Part shown: piece by piece, positions 53,986 to 64,000 of the stretch
How positions within the stretch are numbered: the stretch's first letter is position 1
Layout: each line of letters begins with the position of its first letter
Assembly: GCA_018398805.1 (NCBI GenBank)
Contig: JAGFBZ010000745.1
Span: forward strand, 397,001 to 461,000
DNA from: Hirundichthys speculiger
Taxonomy: Eukaryota > Chordata > Actinopteri > Beloniformes > Exocoetidae
DNA: 64,000 nt
Direction: 5' to 3'
Notes under the pieces: model-generated
What the model saw: only the letters and a program-made list of their open reading frames with translations
Database searches by the model: none
Told to the model about the DNA's origin: nothing
Translations under genes and position numbers: made by a program

Positions 53986-54423
53986 AAGCTACAGCTGCAG
54001 GCCAGTCAGCGTTGGGAAGGAACGGGAGAAAACAGCAACTATAATGGACTGTTTCCACCGGCAACCAGATAGCTGCTGGTCAGTAAATACGCAGGAACAC
54101 CACAAGAGGGAAGATGCATTGATAAATATGTTTATTGAGACCAGAATGTAAACACGACAATGTGATTTGATAGCCTTCAAAAAGTTCAGTGCTTCACTCC
54201 AACCAAAATTACAACCCTAATTTACAAAATAAAACTAAAACTAACACTGAAACTAATAACAACTAAACTAAAACTAAGTATTTCAAAACAGAAACGAATA
54301 AAAACTAGCAAAACTGCTTTAAAAATGAATTAAAACTAACTGAATTTAGAAAAACTAAACTAAAAGCTAAATAAAAACTAAAACTAATGGAAAATCCAAA
54401 ACTATTATAACCCTGATCCAGAC

Positions 54424-55142
54424 CTAAACTGTACACAGCAAAGCGCACTAACTGAAATACGAGAAATAAACATTAATCTCCAGTTGTATCAGTGAAATGT
54501 CTGTCCGTGCAGCAGGACACTTTTACATTCGAGACGCCTCTGAGGACAAAGACGTCAACATCGTCTCCTGACATTAACACGAGGCTTCTTTTCTGCAAAG
54601 TGACGTGTCAGGTGGCATTTGTAAATGTACCTCTCTGTTGTGGTATTTCCCAGAGTAATGCGGTCATCTCAACTGCCGGATGACGTTTCCTGCTGCAGAG
54701 ATCGGAGATCACAGGAGTCCAGCTGGGGCTTTGATCCTTGGCCCTCGACGCACTGAAACTCCTCCAGAGTCCATGAATCATTCAACGTTATCATGCGCTG
54801 TTGAGGGAGACGTATCCAGGTCCCTTCAAAGCTTTCTTCGGCTCTTTCTTTTCAAACAATAAAATCATTTCCTTGTGCATTTCCTGCTCTCCAAATACTC
54901 AGCCATGGACACCAGATGTGACGTCACCAGATGACATCACCTATCTGAAGCAACGCCTTACTGTCCGCTCTGTTTGGAACAAAATTCAAAAATGCGCGCA
55001 AACAAACAAATAAAATATAGGTGAAAGGAAAAACGTGACATACCACCTGTCCATATTGTGCAAAGAAATCAAGGTCTGAGTAAATTTAAGAGTCAGTGCA
55101 TTGATTATTGATCTTCCATTCTCCGTTCTGCCGTAGTAGCTA
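54424..55142. other. Intergenic sequence, nothing recognised
   Basis: Several 60-70-codon frames with no domain. Confidence 0.5.
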
Positions 55143-55231
55143 CAGTGATCCCTTATTTTTTACGGTTAATGGGGACCAAATCAAAATCCGCATACAGCTA
55201 AAACCGCGGAACTTAAACCGAGGGATCACTG
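55143..55231. mobile_element. 89-bp Tigger-like MITE
   Basis: CAGTGATCCCTTATTTTTTA and (reverse complement) CAGTGATCCCTCGGTTTAAG, both flanked by TA (55141-55142, 55232-55233). It is almost nothing but the two termini, the minimal form of the family at 42077-44727 and 61658-62372. Confidence 0.92.
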
Positions 55232-55849
55232 TATATCTAGTTTGGAAGTTCTGAGGTTCATTCATTATGTTTGCCTGATAGTTACAGTAAAAATCGGTCA
55301 CTTGTAGCTTTCCTCACCGTTTCCTCTGTGCGTCCATGCGACTTACGTCGGCAGCGGCATGGGTGCTGAGCTGAAACCTGCAGGTGGAGCGGCGCAGCAG
55401 CTGATGCTGAACTGCGGGTCAGACCAAAGCAGTGGGCAATAATGAGTCCGCCACACTGCGGCGAGCAGAATATGTAGTGTGATGAACAGCAACCTCATGC
55501 GGCGCGTCTGAACCAGCCGGTCGCCCACGGATATTGCTTCTCTGTATGTTGTCTGTTTATCGTTGTAAAAAAGTGGAGTGTAATATACCTACAGAATCAT
55601 AACGACACGTTCTGGTGCTGCAGGTGAATTCTTCAACAATATCTCAGCGTTGTGAAACGGCTCGAAGACATTGCATGTGCTTCTAAATTTATGATTGTTT
55701 TTAAGTCCCAGGTCTGTTTGTTGTCCTTCTCCAATACAGATTTTCCACATTTACCATTTAGCTTCAGACAGCAAAGGCTCAACATTTTAATTTTCCCTTT
55801 AATGTAATGTCTGCATTTCATTCATGTTATTGATATTTGTGTGATATTT
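55232..55849. other. Intergenic sequence, nothing recognised
   Basis: No exon or element end recognised. Confidence 0.5.
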
Positions 55850-56790
55850 TTTTTACTTCAGTGCAGTCCAGCGTCCATCTGTCTGTCACAATCTACTCAG
55901 TGCTGAAAGCCGAGGAGAGGAATTGTGTCTTTCACCTGTACGGATATGAAAGGACAGCTATTCCTTGGCTCTGGGCCTGCAGGCTCGATGACCTCTACAA
56001 ATTAATTTTGGTCCTGGAACATCTAGAAGCAGTTGGCTGGCTGACCGCGGTGCTCCTACAGGTGCGTGGATGTGCAGGAGGTCTGCCAGATAAGAAGGTG
56101 GCAATCCATTTAAGACTTTAACAACCCTTTAACTTTAACAATAAAATCTAAGCGCAAATTCGGAATCAGATAGGGAGCCGGTGGAGAGATGCCAAGAGAT
56201 GCCCGGAGTTATATGATCACGCTTCTGCTGAACTAATTGCAAACGTCACAGGGAAGACCAATCTGAAACAGCATACGGGACAACGCGGTGGTCTAAACAA
56301 GAGCTGATAAAAGCATGAATTACCTTTTCCAGGTCTTTTACGGGAAGATAAGGCAGAGAACTTTCCAAACAAAATAACCTCCAACTTGTTTTCATTAAGA
56401 TTAGGAAAGTTAAGCTTCATTCAAGTTTCAAGGTCACAAAGAATTTAATAAAGGCTGTAATGAACTTTTGCTGTCTGATTTAACGGGGCTGACTTAGTAA
56501 ACCGAGAAATCGTCATCAAGACGATAGAAGGAGATTTGTTTCTTCAGTGTGGTCCCCACAGGCATCACTGAGAACAGCATGGGGTTGAAAACGGAGCCTT
56601 GAGGAACCCCACAGGTCAAAGGAGGTGCAGAAGAGTGAACAGAAAAGCTCCTCCCTATCAGGTAGCTGTACCTTTTGGTAGCAGCCCATTGGTCCATTCT
56701 GGACAACGAAACATCGGCAGTCCGCTGTATCGAATGCTCCAGACAGATCTAAAAGCACCAAGTCGGCAGCATTCCCTCAGTTAAGAGTGA
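55850..56790 (-). pseudogene. L2/CR1-type LINE ORF2 fragment, minus strand
   Basis: Minus-strand translation in pieces: L-D-L-S-G-A-F-D-T-A-D (56720-56755), C-G-V-P-Q-G-S-V-F-N-P-M-L-F-S (56570-56620), L-D-D-D in place of the usual A-D-D box (near 56510-56525). After a gap come N-E-N-K-L-E-V-I-L-F-G and, near 56080, L-N-G-L-P-P-S-Y-L-A-D-L-L. The order matches an RT palm followed by the C-terminal region of L2-like ORF2. Several frameshifts, at least one internal deletion, and the catalytic box altered. 5' end truncated at about 56790. Confidence 0.8.
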
Positions 56791-56930
56791 AAAGAAGGTC
56801 ATCAAAAACTCTGTGGTGATGAGCTGGCGTCATCATAAACTGCTTTTGGTTGGTTTAGGCAGATAGTAAAGATAAGATGCTGCAAGACCTAAACGACTTC
56901 CAAAAGAAACAAAAAATCAAACACGCCTTT

Positions 56931-57953
56931 AATTGACCTTTCGGTAAGCACCGCCCCCTTCCTAGTTACTGTTGCTAGGTCAGCCAAACTTTCTGCTCCT
57001 CCGTTAAGGACTGTGTTAATTCACTTTATTTCTGATGTCTATCATCAGTGTTAATATTATACTATAATAACTCCATGGTTAAATATTGCTGCTGGGGACC
57101 TGCAACAGTGACTCAAGGTGTCCAGAACGTTTGGAGGGACATTTTTATTCCCTTTCCCAAACCAAAACAAATGCTGGAAAAATACAGCTGTAGGTTAAGT
57201 TGTGTCTGTCCACAGAAGAAACTGAATGTGGGGAAGGTTACAAAACACACCTGCATTTACTCCAAGATAAGTTTACTTTGTTTATTAGATGATTGATTTA
57301 ACCACCGTTTAGTAAAATTAATAATATGATTTAGCAGCAGGGAGTGATGAGTGAAAACATCTCTGTTGGCATTAGCTCTGGTCCATAGGTCTTTCCCACA
57401 CCAGAGCTATGTTAACATAAGACAGTCGCAGCATTGTATTAATATAATTAATAAAGTGATGTTAACATCACCAGCATCAGCACCAGCAGGGCTATATATA
57501 TTTGTAGACAACAAGGCAGGCTTATAGCTGGTTAGCAAGCTCTGGTCCATAGTGGAGAAGTCATCGACACTATGGACCAGAGCTAATGCTAACAGAGAAC
57601 TCATCACCCTCCCTGCTGCTAAATCATATTACTACTTTTACTAAATGGTGGTTAAACTTAACTACTTAACCTTAACTACTTAAACTTAACCTACAGCTGT
57701 ATTTTTCCAGCGTTTGTTTTGTCTTGGGAAAGAGAATAAAAATGTCCCTCCAAACGTTCTGGACACCTCGAGTCACTGTTGCAGGTCCCCAGCAGCAATA
57801 TTTCACCATGGAGTTATTATAGTATAATATTAACACTGATGATACACATCTGAAAAATAACAAATTAACACAGTCCTTAACGCAGGAGCAGAAAGTTTGT
57901 CCGACCTAGCAACAGTAACTAGGAAGGGGGCGGTGCTAACTGAAAGGTCAATT
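56931..57953. mobile_element. THAP palindrome family, copy 3 (two arms)
   Basis: It begins AATTGACCTTTCGGTAAGCA and ends TGAAAGGTCAATT. The left arm (to about 57390) carries the THAP exon at 57075-57266 with a mutated donor (AT for GT). The right arm (from about 57565) carries the inverse exon, ATG at 57809-57807, missing its 3' part near 57655-57690. The loop is the reverse complement of the loop in copy 1, so this copy simply sits in the opposite orientation. Confidence 0.85.
57075..57266 (+). pseudogene. Decayed THAP first exon, copy 3 left arm
   Basis: Same text and same early one-base loss as the other arms. It ends S-K followed by ATAAGT, so even splicing would fail. The partner exon in the right arm (57690-57809, minus) has lost its 3' third. 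Confidence 0.55.
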
Positions 57954-58904
57954 GAAATCGATTCTCATATTTTGGCATTTTTGCGCTGCTTTAAGTTGCA
58001 CTTCCTCAAAACCCCTGAGACGCCTCTTCACACGTCTCTTCACATCGCTTGCGTTGTCCCCCCAGATGGCTCTCTGGCAGCAGAGACAGCTGGGAAACAT
58101 CTGAAGTCTTTCAATCACCGCATATTAAACTGCAGGTTCTGGCTGTATCACTTTAAACTCCATCAACCTAGATTTTCCTTCAGTCTGTTCAGGTTGTCCT
58201 GAACAAAGCCTAGAGGGTTCACTGAGGGGCTTTCAGTGCGTCTCACATCAGAGGATGCATCGTTTTGAGGGCTCCTGCATCCAGGAGCTCAGATTTCAGA
58301 AAGGTTGAGAGGAACATCTCTGATTTTTACACAACCACCTTCTGGTTATAATTCACAAATTCTGGGAAGCTGATTGTGTTAGTCTTATTTCCAGAGAGTC
58401 TATGAGGAAGCTATATAGAAAAAAAAGCAACATGGCCTTTTTAGGTTTAACCAACATGTTTTGGACAGAGCTCTGTGTGACATATAGAACGGATGAAAAT
58501 GATGGTGACAACATTTCACACTGATGACCGGGCTCAAAAGAATGCTGCCAGATTCTTGCAGACAGTCATCACCTAACTTGGTGTCTTGGTAACGGCGCTC
58601 CTGTCCACGCAGGAGAGTGTCACAGCACAGTTTTAGTCATGCTGGCAGCCTGGTTAGTTGATTGCTGAGGCTCCATGCAGACGATTGTTCTGACAGCATT
58701 GTCAGGAAATTTTGACTCAAAATGGTGAGAAACCTGAACGTTAAACTCCCCCAGTATCGTGACTGGCGACACTGTTGTTCTGAGCTAAACCGCAAAGAAA
58801 TATGACATGAAACACTGTTTCTGTTCTTTTACACTTGATTCTCAGGCCATCGTGCACATTTTACACAACCACACATTCCACTTTCCAATATTAATGTATG
58901 TGGT
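57954..58904. other. Intergenic sequence, nothing recognised
   Basis: A 101-codon frame at 57897-58202 starts inside the palindrome and has no domain. Confidence 0.5.
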
Positions 58905-59461
58905 CAACTTAATATGACAAGTGTCACCTTATTTGTTAAGATGACAGTAAAATAACACTCAATTAGTTTTTTATTATTTCTACATATTTTTTAAATCATG
59001 TAATAAATATTTTTACAGTAATTAAAAACATGTATTAAAAAAATAGAGGATTTTACAGAAATGAAAAAAAAAAATAATAATGCGTGGCCACGTGATAATT
59101 ATAGTAGCCATTTCCAAGCAGAGATTGATTGTTGCTTCCTTGATTTGTACTTTAACCAACAAACATGGACACTTTTGACTTAATTTCATTTTATTTTAAT
59201 ATAGGAATGAATTCCAATGACATTCTTAAATCACTTGCGGTTAGGCATGGAGTATTGCTTAGCAAGAGACATTTAACGTATTAACTATCTCGTGGCCACG
59301 CGTTATTATCCCGTATTATTATTATTATTATTTTTAATCAAATGTCACCAGAGGGGCTCCGTAGGATTTAAAACTTTTTTTTTTGAATGACCTCTCACAG
59401 CCCACCTGCAGTACCATGACGGCCCACCAGGGGGCCGCGGCCCACACTTTGGGAATCACTG
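58905..59461 (-). mobile_element. hAT family 1, copy 4, left-truncated, with nested element
   Basis: It ends 'cccacactttgggaatcactg' minus one terminus, matching the CAGTGATTCCCAAAGTGTGG end. The interior 'gacaagtgtcaccttatttg' matches copy 3. The left terminus is missing. A palindrome-ended insertion sits at 59077-59306. Confidence 0.8.
59077..59306. mobile_element. 230-bp element with ATAATGCGTGGCCACG ends
   Basis: ATAATGCGTGGCCACG (59077-59092) is mirrored by CGTGGCCACGCGTTAT (59291-59306), 15 of 16 matching as inverted repeats. Each end contains the palindrome CGTGGCCACG. It interrupts hAT copy 4. Target duplication unclear because the flanks are A/T-rich. Confidence 0.65.
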
Positions 59462-59829
59462 GTTTAGAGCTTTCATCCTGTTTCCATTGGTTTCTATTTT
59501 TTTTTTACTCTTTATTGCTGAAAACCAAAAGACAAATAAAAAAGTAAGACATTTTTTTAATAAGAAAGTAATTTAAAAAAGGCAATCCTACACACTTTTC
59601 TAAAATTAAATAAAAAAAATAGATAATAGAATAAAAAAATAAAAATTTAATTCAATAAAAAATCAAAATCACAAATTGAGTCCCAAAGCCAAATATTTTA
59701 AGCTCTTCTTGATCGACAATTTCAAGCAAGATAATATTCAAAGATGGATTTTTATTTGAAAGGAAGTGAAAAGCAGCAAAGCTCCAGCCTCGTTGGAACA
59801 TGTTATGAACCCTGACCCCCCCGTGACCC
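59462..59829. other. AT-rich intergenic sequence
   Basis: A- and T-rich runs only. Confidence 0.5.
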
Positions 59830-61250
59830 TAATTTAGTGACCCATAATCACAAACAAACAGTATGTGAACCGAACATCCCGGAACCTGAATGTGTGCACA
59901 AGATTATTATTCTAATCAATATTTATTTAAGCGCAGGCCCTAAACTGCAAATTGCTCCACGTGTCGCACCTTTGCGAAACACACCGAACGCCGGCGGGGA
60001 TTTTAGTGCGCGGTCTTTTGTCATATACTTCTCAAACTATTTCCATTATCTTAAGGTCAGGGGCTGGCGCTGCCCGCCGGCTGCAATATTTATCAATCAA
60101 ACGGGCCTGAGACAACAGAGAAAAGTGAAGTGGCACAGCAAAGAGCACTTAGCCCGGATAAACAGTCGGGGAGTACCATGGATCACTGCACCGCTAAGCC
60201 TGTCACTTGGGGAGGGGCTAGCGGGAGACAAAGAGAGGAAAAAAAACTCCGGACACGCTACACGCTAGTGTGGCAGAGAAAGAGAGGCTTCAGGGAGAAA
60301 CACAAGCCTGGTCAAATGTCACCAACGTGCCAGCTTATAGTAGCTTGAAAGGCTCAGAGTTGTGATATTTATCCTGTGGGCTTTGGCAGGGAGGTGGACT
60401 GGGAGAGAAAATACCTGTAATTTCATGGTGTCTTCGGGGAAAATTTGATTTCAGATGGCTGGCAGCCTGATAAATAGGAACTAGAGCCTGCAATCCTCTC
60501 CTAAAGGGGTGAAAGAAATGATACGGGTCTCCTTTAAATCACAGCCGCTCTGTGTATGAATGTGAATGATGCATGAGCATTAGATCAGTAAAAAATAAAA
60601 AAGAAATACACTTTTCATTCTTGCTTGAACACTTGTATTTGCTCAAAGTGGCTCCTGATGGTGAACCGCTGTTCTGATGTGACCGGATCGGTGCTGATCC
60701 AGTCCTTCACAGGTAGAGAGCACTTTCCAGAAGTTAAATAAGATCAGACGTTTTTTAATTTCTTTAAGGAGACTGTATTTCATCCTCTTCCTTTCGGATC
60801 ATCGCAGAATTAAAGCCAACATCCAGACAATCTCGTCATGAATTTTTAATGATGAAATCATACCCTATTAATTCAATAGAGAACTCCAAAATCCAATATG
60901 GTGTCTAAACAATTAGATTTCTCTGCCCATCATCTCTCCTTATTTATTTTTAATGCGACTCTTTGCACATTTTAGGACAAGGATGAGGAGATAATGGGGG
61001 GAGAGACAAAAATGAAAGAGCAGTTAAAAGGATGTGGAAAGGAGAGGACGGGGAAATCCTCATTTAGTTCTGGTGCACGCTTCATCGTGGATCAACGAGT
61101 AAAAACATAAATAGCTATGAACTGATAAATGCTCCTGCTTGATTAACTCCTTTTCTTCCACGGGCACCGCAGTGCATATTTTTAACATCATGATTTAACC
61201 CTGCAGGTGCTGATGACTAACCTGCAACGCTGGTCATTTCAAATAAACAA
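59830..61250. other. Repeat-free island, candidate conserved non-coding region
   Basis: The longest stretch late in the window without any recognisable repeat. 60810-60990 is rich in homeodomain-like cores ('catgaatttttaatgatgaa', 'taaacaattagatttctctg') and 60050-60110 has 'gcaatatttatcaatcaaac'. A 143-codon frame at 59837-60268 has no domain, no splice partner and mixed composition. Enhancer function is a guess that needs alignment. Confidence 0.3.
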
Positions 61251-61657
61251 ATAAGGTAAGATGTTTTTAAAGCTGTCACATGACCTCCAGTTCTGGGAGA
61301 CATTCAAAGTAGCGTGACCTTATTTCTGGAGAAAGACCCCCTGGTCACAGGTCCGAGCGCCGCTGACGCTTGAGAGGAGTCGAACCCTCAGCTGTCGTTT
61401 GCAGTGAGTTTTTCTTCTGCAAATGTGCATTAGCGTGCACGCTAGCTGAGCGGGGGCGGGTCCAGAGTGATGCTCAGCGGAGTTTCTAACGCTGCTGCCA
61501 TCATGTTTTCGCCACCAAATGAAACATTGTATCGCCGCTCTAATAAATATTTAGAAAAGTGGGGAGAAAGAAATAATTTTTCATGCTTTTTACATAAAAA
61601 TATGTCCCTCAACAGCATCACTGCAAAAGTCATTCAGCAGAGAGATGCATCATTCAG
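61251..61657. other. Intergenic sequence, nothing recognised
   Basis: No termini or exons recognised; a 160-codon frame (61467-61949) runs into the Tigger-like element and is not supported. Confidence 0.5.
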
Positions 61658-62372
61658 CAGTGATCCCTCGCCAATTCGTGTTTTAAGTTCCACGGATTTT
61701 TTTCAGAAATATATAATATATAAAAAAAAAATCAAGAATAAAATTGCGGAAACATCACAGGATGTTGTGCGCGTTCTCTCTAGAGATGCGCGGATGACGT
61801 ATTTTTTAACCCGCAACCGCTTCTTAAAATCTCTATCCGCCCGCTATCCATTTGCAGGAACGTTTTTTTTTACCAATTTTCAAAACCGAACCGACCCGCC
61901 ATCCTTTTTAATAATATGTAAAATATTTTTTCTTATTATTATTATTTGAGTGGCTTCAACCGCAACCCGCCCGAATTTAATTAAAGTATTATTTTTTGAC
62001 TAGTCATCCGCCCGATATGCGGATTATTCGCTCCGCCCGCGGGTGCGCGGTTCAACCGCGCATCTCTAGTTCTCTCGCAGCAAAGTAATGTTGTGAGCCA
62101 GCATGGCCCCTTTAAGAAGGTGGCCTTATGGGTAATGTAGTGTGTGTGTCATGGGACGGCCGAAAAATGAAGTTAGATAAAACAGCAGTTTCTTTACTAC
62201 GGTTCAGAGACCAGAGGCTGTGAAGGTAACAGAAAGATCACAGTTGAGCCTTTGTCTTGTTTCACTGCAGTGCCTCGATACTTTTTAGCGGTTTTTAAAC
62301 ATATTTTAAACACATTATTTAGGTTCGGGGGGGCACCGGTCCCCATTAAGTGCGAAAAATAAGGGATCACTG
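61658..62372. mobile_element. Tigger/pogo-like element copy 2, with nested hAT
   Basis: CAGTGATCCCTCGCCAATTC at the left; the right end's reverse complement starts CAGTGATCCCTTATTTTTCG. TA follows the right end; the left flank reads CAG, so that TA was lost. Interior text around 'ggttcagagaccagaggctg' equals copy 1 (42390-42500). The nested hAT sits at 61781-62068. Confidence 0.8.
61781..62068. mobile_element. hAT-like MITE with TAGAGATGCGCGG ends
   Basis: Perfect 8-bp duplication GTTCTCTC at 61773-61780 and 62069-62076. The ends TAGAGATGCGCGGATGA and (reverse complement) TAGAGATGCGCGGTTGA are nearly identical. The interior has CCGCCCG/CGGGCGG-type motifs. Non-coding, 288 bp. Confidence 0.94.
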
Positions 62373-62384
62373 TATACACATTCA

Positions 62385-62752
62385 CTCACCCGCCGCCTTA
62401 TTAGCTGCAACTGTTCAGCTACTCGTTAACGTGAACACCCAATCAGCCAATCACATGGCAGCAACACAATGCATTTATTAATGTGGGCGTGGTCACGACG
62501 ACCGGCTGGATTTCAAAGCAGCATCAGAGAGGGGGTTAAGAATGAATGCACCAAGATCGTTTCTGCCAGACAGGCTGAGTATTTTAGTGAATAGTAAATA
62601 TTAGTAAATATCAGTGAGCAGCAGTTAGGGTTAGGGTGTGGAAGCAGAGACCTTGTAGGGGTCAGAGGAGAATCTGCAGACTGGTTCAGACTGGTTCAGG
62701 ATGAGAGAAAGGCAACAGTATCTCAGATAAGCATCCGTTATCCTCCTTTATT
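62385..62752 (+). pseudogene. Tc1/mariner-type transposon remnant (5' region)
   Basis: 'aatcagccaatcacatggcagcaac' in two halves, then 'ccagacaggctgagtatttt', 'gtcagaggagaatctgcaga' and 'gaaaggcaacagtatctcag' follow in the order of the 5' half of a widespread fish Tc1-like element and its transposase N-terminal DNA-binding region. Deletions and stops are frequent, and the catalytic domain is not present. It follows the Tigger-like element directly. Confidence 0.7.
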
Positions 62753-62984
62753 TTACAGCACTCTTAAAGTAAATCTAATTAGCACTGGAGCACTTTTATC
62801 GACGTCTATTGATTTATTGATTATAATCAGCTTCTGGCACCCCCAGGTGTTGACTGTCAGGGGCCAATCAGACACCTGATCGTCCTGAACTCGTCCTGTT
62901 CAGCGATGGCTGCCCGCAGCAGATCGTAGGGTCCATGTGTGGAGAGGAAACAGAGAACTCTGGGAGTGGAGAGGATGGATGACC

Positions 62985-64000
62985 TGACCTATACCCCACT
63001 GACAGGAGGAGGAACCCAAACTGGTGACCAGTATATGGAAGGAGGAGCCAGACTGGTGACCAGTATATGGAGGAGGAGCCAGACTGGTGACCAGCGGGGG
63101 GAGGAGTCAGACTGGCGACCAGCAGGAGGAGGAGGAGTCAGACTGGTGACCATCAGGAGGAGGAGCCAGACTGATGACCAGTATATGGAGGAGGAGGCAG
63201 ACTGCTGACCATCAGGAGGAGGAGTCAGGCTGGTGACCAGTATATGGAGGAGGAGTCAGACTGGTGACCAGTATATGGAGGAGGAGTCAGACTGGTGACC
63301 ATCAGGAGGAGGAGCCAGACTGATGACCAGTAAATGGAGGAGGAGGCAGACTGGTGACCATCAGGAGGAGGAGGCAGACTGGTGACCATCAGGAGGAGGA
63401 GTCAGGCTGGTGACCAGTATATGGAGGAGGAGTCAGACTGGTGACCAGCTTGAGGGGGAGGAGTCAGACTGGTTACCAGTATATGAAGGAGGACCCAGAC
63501 TGGTGACCAGTATATGGAGGAGGAGTCAGACTGGTGACCAGCATGAAAAGGAGCCAGACTGGTGACTAGCATATGGAGGAGGAGTCAGACTGGTGACCAG
63601 CATGAAAAGGAGCCAGACTGGTGACCAGTATATGGAGGAGGAGTCAGACTGGTGACCAGCTTGAGGGGGAGGAGTCAGACTGGTTACCAGTATATGAAGG
63701 AGGACCCAGACTGGTGACCAGTATATGGAGGAGGAGTCAGACTGGTGACCAGCATATGGAGGAGGAGTCAGACTGGTGACCAGCAGGAGGAGGATCCAGA
63801 CTGGTGACCAGTATATGGAGGAGGAGTCAGACTGGTGACCAGCAGGAGGAGGACCCAGACTGGTGACCAGTATATGGAGGAGAGGTCAGACTGGTGACCA
63901 GTATATGGAGGAGTCAGACTGGTGACCAGCATGAGGAGTCAGACTGGTGACCAGTATACAGAGGAGGAGCCAAACTGGTTACCAGCAGGAGGAGGAGCCA
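62985..64000 (+). repeat. Minisatellite of about 30 bp, running past the window end
   Basis: Units of 28-31 bp built on GGAGGAGGAGTCAGACTGG and TGACCAGTATAT, with CATCAGGAGG, CAGCATGAAAAGG and CAGCTTGAGGGGG variants. The CTTGAGGGGG block and its neighbours occur twice, 211 bp apart (63450 and 63661), showing a higher-order duplication. About 33 units are visible. Confidence 0.95.

Larger units (their letters stand above)
52651..54415 (+). mobile_element. hAT-type element with BED-finger exon, copy B, with two insertions
   Basis: The termini are as in 17434-18640. The flanks ATCAACAC (52643-52650) and ATCCAGAC (54416-54423) agree at 6 of 8, a decayed 8-bp duplication. Against copy A it has two extra segments: a Tigger-like element at 52812-53217 and a LINE tail at 53550-53801. 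Confidence 0.85.

Noticed and set aside
59837..60268. 143-codon frame as a host exon
   Set aside because: No domain, no flanking splice consensus recognised, and codon composition looks random.

Overview
This window looks like intergenic, repeat-dense DNA from a teleost fish, probably a percomorph. The evidence is the repeat content. It holds many hAT-type and Tigger/pogo-like non-autonomous DNA transposons, a Tc1-like remnant, L2/CR1-type LINE fragments with short tandem tails, tRNA-derived SINE heads, a Ty3/Gypsy remnant, long TGGA/CATC and TA microsatellites, and an interstitial CCCTAA array. I found no convincing intact host protein-coding gene. Almost every open frame longer than 60 codons is a by-product of a tandem repeat, a transposon fragment or random AT-rich sequence.

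Layout. 1-9 kb: an older dispersed element (1588-4681) split by a TTAA-flanked piggyBac-like insertion (2057-4008) that is full of a 142-bp tandem repeat; a 1.1-kb palindrome carrying decayed THAP exons (4949-6053); an 800-bp TGGA/GATA array. 9-16 kb: a SINE-like head beside a telomere-like CCCTAA array; a 1-kb inverted-terminal element holding a hAT copy; a 42-bp GC-rich minisatellite; a second hAT copy; a TAATTCCGAATT-rich element; and a short locus with both intron-containing and apparently spliced copies. 17-19 kb: a hAT element with a frameshifted BED-finger exon and a 53-bp tandem array. 19.5-26 kb: an LTR-like, CpG-rich promoter region, a minus-strand Ty3/Gypsy remnant (gag, integrase, primer-binding site, LTR), and another LTR-like segment interrupted by a CGGGT-rich element. 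27-34 kb: a CATC array, a foldback element, further hAT copies and a LINE ORF2 C-terminus. 34.7-39.2 kb: a compact unit in which a YqaJ-protein-like first exon and a THAP exon face each other, then a segment bounded by roughly 90-bp inverted copies and loaded with nested insertions. 40-45 kb: LINE pieces and a multi-layer nest (Tigger-like > 20-bp minisatellite > hAT). 46-58 kb: two more THAP palindromes, second copies of the 1.6-kb, 14-kb and 17-kb elements (useful as empty sites for dating insertions), and an L2-type LINE on the minus strand. 58-64 kb: a nested hAT, a repeat-poor island at 60-61 kb that may hold conserved non-coding sequence, a Tigger-like element with a nested hAT, a Tc1 remnant, and a minisatellite of about 30 bp that runs off the end.

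The elements do not form a pathway. They form a layered record of insertions, and several layers can be ordered because both filled and empty versions lie in the same window. The most interesting items are the palindromic THAP-exon family, the THAP/YqaJ-like unit at 34.7-35.6 kb, the piggyBac-like element with its internal 142-bp array, and the spliced-looking duplicate at 15.5 kb. All family assignments come from motif recognition in the raw sequence; no database search was possible.
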